Source: Nemopilema nomurai
Lineage: Eukaryota > Cnidaria > Scyphozoa > Rhizostomeae > Rhizostomatidae
Length of the DNA: 64,000 nt
Direction of reading: 5' to 3'
Assembly (NCBI GenBank): GCA_003864495.1
Contig: ML133382.1
Coordinates: 600,727 to 664,726 of the forward strand
The translations under genes were made by a program, and so were the position numbers. This document shows positions 1 through 12,283 of the stretch, in pieces. How positions within the stretch are numbered: the first letter of the stretch is position 1; every line of letters begins with the position of its first letter. The notes under the pieces are model-generated. The model saw nothing but the letters and a program-made list of their open reading frames with translations, searched no databases and had not been told where the DNA came from.

Positions 1-205
1 CAAGGACCAAGATAAATGGATCTATAATTGTGCCATGACATACAAAGGAGCTTGGTGGTATAAATGGTGTTACCACTCTAGCCTAAATGGCGTACATCCC
101 TCATCTGAAGGTGAGTCAGAAATAGCCAGGTATATGACATGGAAAGGAATCAAGGATGATTTTGGTAAAATTTCATTCTCTGAGATGAAAATCAGGTACC
201 CTTAA
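1..205 (+). CDS. Fibrinogen-related lectin-like protein, copy A (3' end only)
   Basis: This is the C-terminal end of a fibrinogen C-terminal globe. The gene starts before the window; codons are read from base 2 and the stop is TAA at 203-205. Visible features are the Asp-rich calcium-loop motif DQDKW, the NCA motif, KGAWWY, a second Cys, and SLNGVHPSS, which together mark the ligand-binding P subdomain of ficolin and tachylectin-type FReDs. The last residues are SEMKIRYP. It matches the end of copy B (6037-6241) and differs from copy C. Such proteins are usually secreted and bind glycans or acetylated groups in innate recognition; that role is inferred from the family. The upstream exons lie outside the window. 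Confidence 0.85.
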   Translation, partial: KDQDKWIYNCAMTYKGAWWYKWCYHSSLNGVHPSSEGESEIARYMTWKGIKDDFGKISFSEMKIRYP

Positions 206-3200
206 ACTCCGAAGTACGAAGCCCAGGTAGCGTTAATTACGTTTTGTATTTAGCATGTATTCAAACACCGGATTTAAAAAGGAGCAGGCGAATTCCGAAA
301 AGCACTATTAGATAGAGAATTCACTTTAAAATGATGAATCGTGGCAATACTGCTGTTGTCCATTGTTGCTTACTTCGTAGCTGCGAAGGCGACATATGAT
401 AACAGCACGTGTCAATCAGTATTAGATGCACGTGTTATTCTTATATCTTTGTGTAACATATAGATTGTAAGTGTGATCCGAAAGGACTACAACGTTTAGC
501 TACCACGACCATAATGGCAACAGTTACTCGCACAAATTAGCATTCGGCAATGCAACTCACGTGCTAAAAAGATCAATCCGATTGAGAATGGTCTCTGTGA
601 TGTAATTTTAGATGTGACTTATAACATTTAAAGTTTAAATATAGTTAAATGCTATTCTTGGAGATTATAGTAATTTAAAGTTGTGTCTTTGCACCTCAAA
701 ATATGTCTGAAAAGCTTTTGTTTATGGAACCAATATCAAAAAGTTCTTTTTCTTGGATTGTAAATGCTCGTTGCAACACCATTTCTAGTGGTATTTCATT
801 ATCAAAATAAAAATCTTTCACGCCCAAGGATACTAAAGTTTTTGACCATTTATTTCCCATTTTGCAGAATGATTGAAGTTATAGCCTTCCAACTTCGTAA
901 TGCTTCCTAGGAATTATTTTGAGTGAAAAATTTCCGGCTTCCATTTTCTTACGCTGTTTGTTATTCATTGGGCAATTCGTTTCGAGAATAGGTCGAAAAA
1001 TCAAAGACGATTTCGGTTTAAATTATTGTGTAGTTTCAGTCGACCTTGTTTGAGAGAAAATAGCAATTCTCCGATTCGGTTTGGCGTTATAGATTTTGTA
1101 TTTTGGCATCCACGGCTCTTTCTCAAAAATTAACATCAGAATTGAAATCCTGATCTTTAAATTAGTTTGTACTGAAAACTTCATGTTGTTTTGACCCTCC
1201 GGTCGCGAGTGTCTTCATTTTTCATATTTAGATATAATTCGTGCGATCCTACCGCAATTTGGGACTGCAGTGAAACTGTTTCACTGCACCAGCAAGTTCC
1301 ATTGGAGTGTATCGGAAAAGCTAAATTTTCTAGAATGGGTTAATTCGCAGCCTGACTGTTGAAACACTCTGAATTTGTCGGTACGGGCTAATTTTAACAT
1401 GGAGATTCCATTTCTATGGTCCATTTTTGCCATATACGAAGATAAACAATTGTTCGAATCCGAGAATCAGTAGTTATTTCTGTTACTGTTTATTTGTGCA
1501 TTGCACATGCCAATCGGTTTTCTTCATAAGCAAAGCAAATGATTTACTCAGCTCGTAACGAGTTCAAAGGTCACGAAAAAAGTAAATAATATCGCCTAGT
1601 AGTTTATATTAACAGCCTCAGCGCAGTGGTACATCAAACGTGATGGTGCTTTTCTCACGATGTCAGATGATAGCTTGACAGCAACAGTAGTTCTTTCTGC
1701 GATTGTACTTTCAATATGATGATACAGTCTTAGCGCAATGATACTTTCGCCGTGAATTAATTCTACTGTGCTTGTAATTTCACCATGATGTCGTTACATT
1801 GGGAATGGGCGTGCCATTTTACACGAGGAAGACAGTTTCAATCTTGAGTTAAATGACTCCCAGTAAATATTGATATAAATTATTGCTGACTTAGGAAGGT
1901 AGGCCTTGCTTCACAGATCGTATTCTTGAGGCGGGGTGAGTGGCAGGTTTATGCTAAAACATTAGACCAAACAGAGTCAATTTTATGAATAATGAAAGCA
2001 GTAATTTAATCATTTAAGATCCGTTGCTTCAAGTGACTTCCTCACAAGGTGATTATCCTGCTAGCTTTTTATGTTTGGAACGTTTGGGAGAAGAACACTT
2101 CCGGTGGCAGGTCATTCGACAGTCTTGAGCAAGAAGCACAAGCATACATGTGGGCAACCAAAGTGACAATGGTCAATGCTTTAATTGATTGGCTTGTAAT
2201 TCAAATTTCACTTAGAATAGGATCCTATAATTAACTGGTACCATTTGGAGATGAATACATATATAATCTTGCTTTATTCGTGCTAAGCTTAATACATTAT
2301 TTATCAGTCACCTCTATCAGGATCAATGTGAATAAATATCACCATCGCTACCACAATCAGCTTCGATTTCTGGCTCAATACGGCAAGGTTGAAGGACCTG
2401 CTAAAATCTTTGCAGTCGTTATCACAAATCACAGCATCAGACAACAACAAATTCAATAAGGAAGTACCAAAACTACTAGGATAATTTCATGGCCTTCTTC
2501 TAAAGCAATCATGTTCAACTCTTTCTCCCTCTATCATCTTCAAAAACATTTAACCTGTCGCTACTGGTACTACTACTAACTACTTAAATGAATGCCATGC
2601 AAACTTTTTTAACCCGCGAAGAAGGAACCGATTGGAGCCTGAATTGGTTTTAATTGATCAAATTTGTTGTCATCAATATAATGTAAGAGGTTGTGAGTAA
2701 ACAGCATAGCATACGGTAAACGGTACAGCCCAGATCTAAACATGAAAGCGATATCCTTTGGCCATTGATTTACCTAAGCTATAATGAATCTTGGCAAAGG
2801 AGCATTAACTTTAATTCCTTGCCATTTATGCTAATCTATCAACATTTCTGTGGTATACAGTCGGTACTATTAGCAATCAAAGCAAAATTTGTTTTCAGAT
2901 TTTATACTTTACCACTTTTATAACAGGTCAGGCTTGCTTTCCCAATGAAATTATGCTTTGCTGAACAGATGTGACAAAAAAGAAGAACAAGTTCATAGCG
3001 AACAAAGACAGTTGGCTTCAAAAGATCTGTGCTATAAGTATTACATGAAAAGAATTCAATTCTTTCTAGGCCATTTTTTAATGCAACAGCTAAATTTAGC
3101 TTTTCATAACAAAGTCAGACAACAGATAAGTTAAAGTTCGGTTTGAGTTCATGCTTCGAAAGGATTGACAGTTGACAGAATACTTCATACAATACTTAAT

Positions 3201-3832
3201 ACTACGTCAAAAGAAGCTAGGTAGTCAGCTTCCAAAATCATCTTGCATGATCACTTTGCAATGCTTTGAGCACTAAATTTGCTCCAGCTACTAGCAGCAT
3301 TAAAAGAAATGCAATAAGGCTAACAGCTTCTCTGTGACAAAAAAGCTGGTCCATTAAATGCATGCTCACCTCAGCAGGTGATGCGCCGCATTTGGAATCA
3401 CATATTAAGAACGGTGGTGGCCTCGTAGCCGTATTGTGAATGCTTGTTTTTTCTTCCTTGAATAATGTAATGTTTTCAAGAGACAGGTTATATCAACCAA
3501 ATGCAGAGGGAAAGTGCTAGCCTGATGTGCTCGACAATGTTTCCTGTCCGTTTTGTGAAAATGTAAGCAATTTTTGTGTATAGGTTAAGTATTAAATTAT
3601 TTGTTTTCTATTGCAACTTAAAGCGTCTCGTATTTTCATACAGCGTTGTTCTGGATTTCAAAGTATATGAATTTTACACGTAAATGTCTAGAAATCTCCT
3701 GACTCTTCTTAGGTGATAACCCAACCGGGCGACTGGGTTGTAGCTTCTTACACTGCTGTTTTTTAACCATACTTCTGAATCAGAGGGCAATGCATGGCGT
3801 CATGCAAATATACCAACTGAACCAAAAACCAA
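206..3832. other. Intergenic part of tandem unit 1
   Basis: No convincing coding exon was found. The stretch holds a perfect 23-bp hairpin at 1266-1288 with 11-nt arms and a 1-nt loop. It also holds a 61-codon open frame at 2049-2234 that begins at GTG after a possible acceptor (tcctcacaag) and encodes a hydrophobic start (VIILLAFYVW). That frame could be a signal or membrane exon of copy B, but no splice link could be shown. The same sequence recurs in unit 2. Confidence 0.5.
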
Positions 3833-6241
3833 TTGTTCCGTAGATATCTTGTTACACTCTGGATGCATATGAGTCTTGGCTACATAGTAAGGCTGCCATG
3901 CAAGACGTATGGGAATTTCAGCGTTGAAAAGCTAAACCTTACATTAAATGGCCATGTGTTGACGTCATTTCAAACCCAGACTGTTGGAGAATGCGAACAG
4001 CAATGCTTGAATCATCCTCTGTGCAGCTCACTAAACTGGAAGGTGCCCTCTGGGGACGTTAATTGCCAGATCAACGACAAATCGACAGAAAACCCGTTCG
4101 ATCAAGTTGCTCTGTCTCCCTCAGCAGGATGGATCTATAAAACGACGAATTATAAGGAGCAAAACGTGAGTTGACTTCTTTCAAGCTTCAAATCTTCATT
4201 AGAATTCGAAGGCAGAATGATATGCAAACATATATCTGCATCGCTAATTCATGTTGGCTTGAGAACATACAGAAGTGTAAATCAGAATGTTTTGGAACAT
4301 TATGGAATACGAAGTAGCAGGGAATGAAATTATTGCCGGATCATTAGGTTTCTGCTTGGAAAATTTGTTCAATCTTCTCGCGTGTTCTTGCCTTGTAGAT
4401 AGGTCCGCTGTGCCAATCTTTGAAGCCTTGCCGCAAAAGACAGACGTGCACAGATTCCTGCGGCTGTCCTGGGTATCACTGCCACTTTAATAACGTGGGT
4501 GAGTATCGATGATCAATAGTGTTATAAAGGATATGCCATGTAATCCTGATGACATTTTCAAAAGGGGGATGTTGAAACGGGGCATCGCCTTCTAATGTGC
4601 AGAGAGGCTCCTCTGATCTGTTGCTCCCTATCCCTTCATCAATTTGGTTAGTCTGATCGGTGTTTGTATATATATACACATATTTCACTTTCTGCTTGGG
4701 TGAGATCTTGAGCTTTTCTCAAGTTCCTATTCTTCTTTGCAATAAAAAGTTTCAAACGGTGTCGTTGTTTTCCACTCTCGCATCTCCTTACAATTTGCTT
4801 TCTAACTGCATTTCACATGAAAAGCCCAAGAGAATCTTTCATTCTGTTTTATTAATTTTCCAGCTCAATTTCGATTCATCGGTCCTTGATAATCAAGACG
4901 AGCCGGAGAACCTTGTTTGTGTACACGCTTCTCAATGGTGTGATGCAAGCAAAATCTTAATTTGTATTCTACTAATCCAGTGGCTAGGAATCAGAGGCAT
5001 CAAATTTTGGGTGTGGATTCGACTAGATTTGTTCACCCTTAAACCCCATAGTCAGTGAAATACAAGGCAAAGAAAACAGGGAATGCGTCTCCCCGTAGAA
5101 TGGTGAAAAGTTCCTTTGATGAAAAGTAATTTTGGGACTTGTTGGTGAAACTCCGAAAAATTTGTTAACGAATAAGCAATACTCTACTGAAAGTCTTTTT
5201 CAATTGATAACAAGCACTGTTGTTGTATCATAGCAACAGTGTAGATTCGTACATATCTGGAGTTCGTATCACCTTACCCGTATGGTCGTTCGAAAAAGCG
5301 CCTTGACAATTCACCCACAGTGGTTTCGTAATAGCTATAACATTGTGTTCTTAATTGCTGAATTATCAATTTCGAAGAAAAGTAAGAAATTTTTGCCTAT
5401 GACCAATTATCAATTTTGTAGGAAGGTGGTAATATTTATGAGTTTTGGCTTGGTAAAAAGAAGTCGTCAGAAAAATAAGGAAATCTTGCATTTTCTAATG
5501 TCTAATGTCTGAAGGCTATAAAAAAGCAATAACAATTACGGATCTGAAAAATTAGTGCCAATAAGCCCTTAGGCTTTAACTATCCTCAATTCAACAGAAA
5601 CAAGAGACTGTGAAGATATGTACAACTTGGGCTTCAGGGAAGATAAGAATACGACATCTATCGACCAGACATCGGTATCTTCCAGTCAGATGCGACATGA
5701 CAACAGACGGGGGTGGGTGGATCGTGTTCCAGCGCCGTGTTGATGCCAGCGTCGACTTCTTCCGACGTTGGAATGCCTACAAGCAAGGATTTGGAGACAT
5801 GAATGGCAACTTTTGGTTGGGACTGAGAAGCTGCACAAGCTGGCAGCTCCAGGGAAGGGAGCGACTCTTCGGGTCGACATGAAGCACATGGATGTCGCAG
5901 AGAAGAAGTATGCTACTTATAGTTTGTTTGAGATATCAGGGGAATCGGATGGCTATCGACTGAAAGTTGGAGGGTTCTCTGGGGATGATGGTGATGCCCT
6001 GGAGTATCATAACAATACGATGTTTTCCACGAAGGACAAGGACCAAGATAAATGGATCTATAATTGTGCCATGACATACAAAGGAGCTTGGTGGTATAAA
6101 TGGTGTTACCACTCTAGCCTAAATGGCGTACATCCCTCATCTGAAGGTGAGTCAGAAATAGCCAGGTATATGACATGGAAAGGAATCAAGGATGATTTTG
6201 GTAAAATTTCATTCTCTGAGATGAAAATCAGGTACCCTTAA
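3833..6241 (+). pseudogene. PAN/apple + Cys-rich + fibrinogen protein, copy B (frameshifted)
   Basis: Three exons join in phase. The PAN/apple-like exon ends at 4165 (gtgagt donor). A 100-nt Cys-rich exon runs 4399-4498, with seven Cys in an EGF-like spacing (PLCQSLKPC...QTC...SCGCPGYHC). The fibrinogen exon runs 5598-6241 and starts [13 protein letters not shown], typical of FReDs. The PAN part carries GECEQQC, HPLCSSLNW and a later NC. The first coding exon is uncertain: ATG 3833 is in frame and gives a weak hydrophobic leader, but an acceptor at 3888 is also possible. Compared with copy C, single bases are missing near 5647, 5680 and 5825. The first loss leads to a stop, while the three together restore frame. 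Either a pseudogene or consensus errors in a near-identical repeat would explain this. Its C-terminus is of the copy A type, so it is a chimera of A and C. Confidence 0.75.
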
Positions 6242-9200
6242 ACTCCGAAGTACGAAGCCCAGGTAGCGTTAATTACGTTTTGTATTTAGCATGTATTCAA
6301 ACACCGGATTTAAAAAGGAGCAGAGCGAATTCCGAAAAGCACTATTAGATAGAGAATTCACTTTAAAATGATGAATCGTGGCAATACTGCTGTTGTCCAT
6401 TGTTGCTTACTTCGTAGCTGCGAAGGCGACATATGATAACAGCACGTGTCAATCAGTATTAGATGCACGTGTTATTCTTATATCTTTGTGTAACATATAG
6501 ATTGTAAGTGTGATCCGAAAGGACTACAACGTTTAGCTACCACGACCATAATGGCAACAGTTACTCGCACAAATTAGCATTCGGCAATGCAACTCACGTG
6601 CTAAAAAGATCAATCCGATTGAGAATGGTCTCTGTGATGTAATTTTAGATGTGACTTATAACATTTAAAGTTTAAATATAGTTAAATGCTATTCTTGGAG
6701 ATTATAGTAATTTAAAGTTGTGTCTTTGCACCTCAAAATATGTCTGAAAAGCTTTTGTTTATGGAACCAATATCAAAAAGTTCTTTTTCTTGGATTGTAA
6801 ATGCTCGTTGCAACACCATTTCTAGTGGTATTTCATTATCAAAATAAAAATCTTTCACGCCCAAGGATACTAAAGTTTTTGACCATTTATTTCCCATTTT
6901 GCAGAATGATTGAAGTTATAGCCTTCCAACTTCGTAATGCTTCCTAGGAATTATTTTGAGTGAAAAATTTCCGGCTTCCATTTTCTTACGCTGTTTGTTA
7001 TTCATTGGGCAATTCGTTTCGAGAATAGGTCGAAAAATCAAAGACGATTTCGGTTTAAATTATTGTGTAGTTTCAGTCGACCTTGTTTGAGAGAAAATAG
7101 CAATTCTCCGATTCGGTTTGGCGTTATAGATTTTGTATTTTGGCATCCACGGCTCTTTCTCAAAAATTAACATCAGAATTGAAATCCTGATCTTTAAATT
7201 AGTTTGTACTGAAAACTTCATGTTGTTTTGACCCTCCGGTCGCGAGTGTCTTCATTTTTCATATTTAGATATAATTCGTGCGATCCTACCGCAATTTGGG
7301 ACTGCAGTGAAACTGTTTCACTGCACCAGCAAGTTCCATTGGAGTGTATCGGAAAAGCTAAATTTTCTAGAATGGGTTAATTCGCAGCCTGACTGTTGAA
7401 ACACTCTGAATTTGTCGGTACGGGCTAATTTTAACATGGAGATTCCATTTCTATGGTCCATTTTTGCCATATACGAAGATAAACAATTGTTCGAATCCGA
7501 GAATCAGTAGTTATTTCTGTTACTGTTTATTTGTGCATTGCACATGCCAATCGGTTTTCTTCATAAGCAAAGCAAATGATTTACTCAGCTCGTAACGAGT
7601 TCAAAGGTCACGAAAAAAGTAAATAATATCGCCTAGTAGTTTATATTAACAGCCTCAGCGCAGTGGTACATCAAACGTGATGGTGCTTTTCTCACGATGT
7701 CAGATGATAGCTTGACAGCAACAGTAGTTCTTTCTGCGATTGTACTTTCAATATGATGATACAGTCTTAGCGCAATGATACTTTCGCCGTGACATTAATT
7801 CTACTGTGCTTGTAATTTCACCATGATGTCGTTACATTGGGAATGGGCGTGCCATTTTACACGAGGAAGACAGTTTCAATCTTGAGTTAAATGACTCCCA
7901 GTCAATATTGATATAAATTATTGCTGACTTAGGAAGGTAGGCCTTGCTTCACAGATCGTATTCTTGAGGCGGGGTGAGTGGCAGGTTTATGCTAAAACAT
8001 TAGACCAAACAGAGTCAATTTTATGAATAATGAAAGCAGTAATTTAATCATTTAAGATCCGTTGCTTCAAGTGACTTCCTCACAAGGTGATTATCCTGCT
8101 AGCTTTTTATGTTTGGAACGTTTGGGAGAAGAACACTTCCGGTGGCAGGTCATTCGACAGTCTTGAGCAAGAAGCACAAGCATACATGTGGGCAACCAAA
8201 GTGACAATGGTCAATGCTTTAATTGATTGGCTTGTAATTCAAATTTCACTTAGAATAGGATCCTATAATTAACTGGTACCATTTGGAGATGAATACATAT
8301 ATAATCTTGCTTTATTCGTGCTAAGCTTAATACATTATTTATCAGTCACCTCTATCAGGATCAATGTGAATAAATATCACCATCGCTACCACAATCAGCT
8401 TCGATTTCTGGCTCAATACGGCAAGGTTGAAGGACCTGCTAAAATCTTTGCAGTCGTATCACAAATCACAGCATCAGACAACAACAAATTCAATAAGGAA
8501 GTACCAAAACTACTAGGATAATTTCATGGCCTTCTTCTAAAGCAATCATGTTCAACTCTTTCTCCCTCTATCATCTTCAAAAACATTTAACCTGTCGCTA
8601 CTGGTACTACTACTAACTACTTAAAGGAATGCCATGCAAACTTTTTTAACCCGCGAAGAAGGAACCGATTGGAGCCTGAATTGGTTTTAATTGATCAAAT
8701 TTGATGTCATCAATATAATGTAAGAGGTTGTGAGTAAACAGCATAGCGTACGGTAAAAGGTACAGCCCAGATCTAAACATGAAAGCGATATCCTTTGGCC
8801 ATTGATTTACCTAAGCTATAATGAATCTTGGCAAAGGAGCATTAACTTTAATTCCTTGCCATTTATGCTAATCTATCAACATTTCTGTGGTATACAGTCG
8901 GTACTATTAGCAATCAAAGCAAAATTTGTTTTCAGATTTTATACTTTACCACTTTTATAACAGGTCAGGCTTGCTTTCTTAATGAAATTATGCTTTGCTG
9001 AACAGATGTGACAAAAAAGAAGAACAAGTTCATAGCGAACAAAGTCAGTTGGCTTCAAAAGATCTGTGCTATAAGTATTACATGAAAAGAATTCAATTTA
9101 TTCTAGGCCATTTTTTAATGCAACAGCTAAATTTAGCTATTCATAACAAAGTCAGACAACAGATAAGTTAAAGTTCGGTTTGAGTTCATGCTTCGAAAGG

Positions 9201-9871
9201 ATTGACAGTTGACAGAATACTTCATACAATACTTAATACTACGTCAAAAGAAGCTAGGTAGTCAGCTTCCAAAATCATCTTGCATGATCACTTTGCAATG
9301 CTTTGAGCACTAAATTTGCTCCAGCTACTAGCAGCATTAAAAGAAATGCAATAAGGCTAACAGCTTCTCTGTGACAAAAAAGCTGGTCCATTAAATGCAT
9401 GCTCACCTCAGCAGGTGATGCGCCGCATTTGGAATCACATATTAAGAACGGTGGTGGCCTCGTAGCCGTATTATGAATGCTTGTTTTTTCTTCCTTGAAT
9501 AATGTAATGTTTTCAAGAGACAGGTTATATCAACCAAATGCAGAGGGAAAGTGCTAGCCTGATGTGCTCGACAATGTTTCCTGTCCGTTTTGTGAAAATG
9601 TAAGCAATTTTTGTGTATAGGTTAAGTATTAAATTATTTGTTTTCTATTGCAACTTAAAGCGTCTCGTATTTTCATACAGCGTTGTTCTGGATTTCAAAG
9701 TATATGAATTTTACATGTAAATGTCTAGAAATCTCCTGACTCTTCTTAGGTGATAACCCAACCGGGCGACTGGGTTGTAGCTTCTTGTACGCTGCTGTTT
9801 TTTAACCATACTTCTGAATCAGAGGGCAATGTATGGCGTCATGCAAATATACCAACTGAACCAAAAACCAA
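6242..9871. other. Intergenic part of tandem unit 2
   Basis: This is a near-identical repeat of 206-3832. It includes the 23-bp hairpin (7303-7325) and the 61-codon frame (8087-8272). No other exon could be supported. A one-base difference near 8457 opens a short frame here that is closed in unit 1, which argues against that frame being coding. Confidence 0.5.
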
Positions 9872-12283
9872 TTGATCCGTAGATATCTTGTTACACTCTG
9901 GATGCAAATGAGTCTTGGCTACATAGTAAGGCTGCCATGCAAGACGTATGGGAATTTCAGCGTTGAAAAGCTAAACCTTACATTAAATGGCCATGTGTTG
10001 ACGTCATTTCAAACCCAGACTGTTGGAGAATGCGAACAGCAATGCTTGAATCATCCTCTGTGCAGCTCACTAAACTGGAAGGTGCCCTCTGGGGACGTTA
10101 ATTGCCAGATCAACGACAAATCGACAGAAAACCCGTCGATCAAGTTGCTCTGTCTCCCTCGGCTGGATGGATCTATAAAACGACGAATTATAAGGAGCAA
10201 AACGTGAGTTGACTTCTTTCAAGCTTCAAATCTTCATTAGAATTCGAAGGCAGAATGATATGCAAACATATATCTGCATCGCTAATTCATGTTGGCTTGA
10301 GAACATACAGAAGTGTAAATCAGAATGTTTTGGAACATTTGGAATACGAAGTAGCAGGGAATGAAATTATTGCCGGATCATTAGGTTTCTGCTTGGAAAA
10401 TTTGTTCAATCTTCTCGCGTGTTCTTGCCTTGTAGATAGGTCCGCTGTGCCAATCTTTGAAGCCTTGCCGCAAAAGACAGACGTGCACAGATTCCTGCGG
10501 CTGTCCTGGGTATCACTGCCACTTTAATAACGTGGGTGAGTATCGATGATCAATAGGTGTTATAAAGGATATGCCATGTAATCCTGATGACATTTTCAAA
10601 AGGGGGATGTTGAAACGGGGCATCGCCTTCTAATGTGCAGAGAGGCTCCTCTGATCTGTTGCTCCCTATCCCTTCATCAATTTGGTTAGTCTGATCGGTG
10701 TTTGTATATATATACACATATTTCACTTTCTGCTTGGGTGTGATCTTGAGCTTTTCTCAACTTCCTATTCTTCTTTGCAATAAAAAGTTTCAAACGGTGT
10801 CGTTGTTTTCCACTCTCGCAAGTCCTTACAATTTGCTTTCTTACTGCATTTCACATGAAAAGCCCAAGAGAATCTTTCATTCTGTTTTATTAATTTTCCA
10901 GCTCAATTTCGATTCATCGGTCCTTGATAATCAAGACGAGCCGGAGAACCTTGTTTGTGTACACGCTTCTCAATGGTGTGATGCAAGCAAAATCTTAATT
11001 TGTATTCTACTAATCCAGTGGCTAGGAATCAGAGGCATCAAATTTTGGGTGTGGTTTCGACAGATTTGTTCACCCTTAAACCCATAGTCAGTGAAATACA
11101 AGGCAAAGAAAACAGGGAATGCGTCTCCCCGTAGAATGGTGAAAAGTTCCTTTGGTGAAAAGTAATTTTGGGACTTGTTGGTGAAACTCCGAAAAATTTG
11201 TTAACGAATAAGCAATACTCTACTGAAAGTCTTTTTCAATTGATAACAAGCACTGTTGTTGTATCATAGCAACAGTGTAGATTCGTACATATCTGGAGTT
11301 CGTATCACCTTACCCGTATGGTCGTTCGAAAAAGCGCCTTGACAATTCACCCACAGTGGTTTCGTAATAGCTATAACATTGTGTTCTTAATTGCTGAATT
11401 ATCAATTTCGAAGAAAAGTAAGAAATTTTTGCCTATGACCAATTATCAATTTTGTAGGAAGGTGGTAATATTTATGAGTTTTGGCTTGGTAAAAAGAAGT
11501 CGTCAGAAAAATAAGGAAATCTTGCATTTTCTAATGTCTAATGTCTAAAGGCTACAAAAAAGCAATAACAATTACGGATCTGAAAAATTAGTGCCAATAA
11601 GCCCTTAGGCTTTAACTATCCTCAATTCAACAGAAACAAGAGACTGTGAAGATATGTACAACTTGGGCTTCAGGGAAGATAAGAAATACGACATCTATCG
11701 ACCAGACATCGGTATCATTCCAGTCAGATGCGACATGACAACAGACGGGGGTGGGTGGATCATGTTCCAGCGCCGTGTTGATGCCAGCGTCGACTTCTTC
11801 CGAGGTTGGAATGACTACAAGCAAGGATTTGGAGACATGAATGGCAACTTTTGGTTGGGACTTGAGAAGTTGCACAAGCTGGCAGCTCCAGGGAAGGGAG
11901 CGATTCTTCGGGTCGACATGAAGCACATGGATGTCGCAGAGAAGAAGTATGCTACTTATAGTTTGTTTGAGATATCAGGGGAATCGGATGGCTATCGACT
12001 GAAAGTTGGAGGGTTCTCTGGGGATGCTGGTGATGCCTTAAGTTATCACCACAGCATGCAGTTTACCACGAAGGACAGGGACCAAGATATGTCGGAGTTG
12101 AACTGTGCTTATGGATTCAAAGGAGCATGGTGGTACAAAGCATGTTCTCATTCAAACTTGAATGGCCTCCATCCTTCTTCGCCGGAAAGTGGACAAAGAA
12201 TTGATAGTTACATGTCATGGCTGCCAATCATGAAAAGACATGGTGGGATCACATTTTCTGAAATGAAGATCAAGTACTTCTAG
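9872..12283 (+). CDS. PAN/apple + Cys-rich + fibrinogen protein, copy C
   Basis: Same exon plan as copy B: PAN exon to 10203, Cys-rich exon 10436-10535 (100 nt, phase 0 to 1), fibrinogen exon 11634-12283 ending in TAG. The fibrinogen exon is fully open for about 216 codons. It shows [34 protein letters not shown], the calcium-loop DRDQD, NCA, KGAWWY, SNLNGLHPSS and a terminal SEMKIKYF. The PAN exon lacks one base near 10135 relative to copy B, so its last ~26 codons shift and meet a stop at 10205-10207. Either this copy is damaged in its PAN domain or the base loss is a consensus error. The product would be a secreted glycan-binding recognition protein if intact (family inference). A poly(A) signal AATAAA lies at 12575-12580. 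The true start is unsettled, as for copy B. Confidence 0.75.

Larger units (their letters stand above)
1..12026 (+). repeat. ~6.04 kb direct tandem duplication
   Basis: Bases 1 onward recur almost unchanged from 6037 onward (offset 6036-6039). The match covers intergenic DNA, the PAN exon, the Cys-rich exon and the first half of the fibrinogen exon. It stops abruptly at 5988 in unit 1 against 12027 in unit 2, inside the fibrinogen exon. Unit 1 therefore runs from before the window to about 5987 and unit 2 from 5988 to about 12026. Differences are sparse single-base changes and 1-2 nt indels, for example near 288/6324, 1792/7793 and 2429/8457. The duplication is recent, or recently homogenised. 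Confidence 0.95.

Noticed and set aside
1452..1461. gttcgaatcc resembling a tRNA B box (again near 7488)
   Set aside because: No A box, acceptor stem or anticodon arm could be folded around it.
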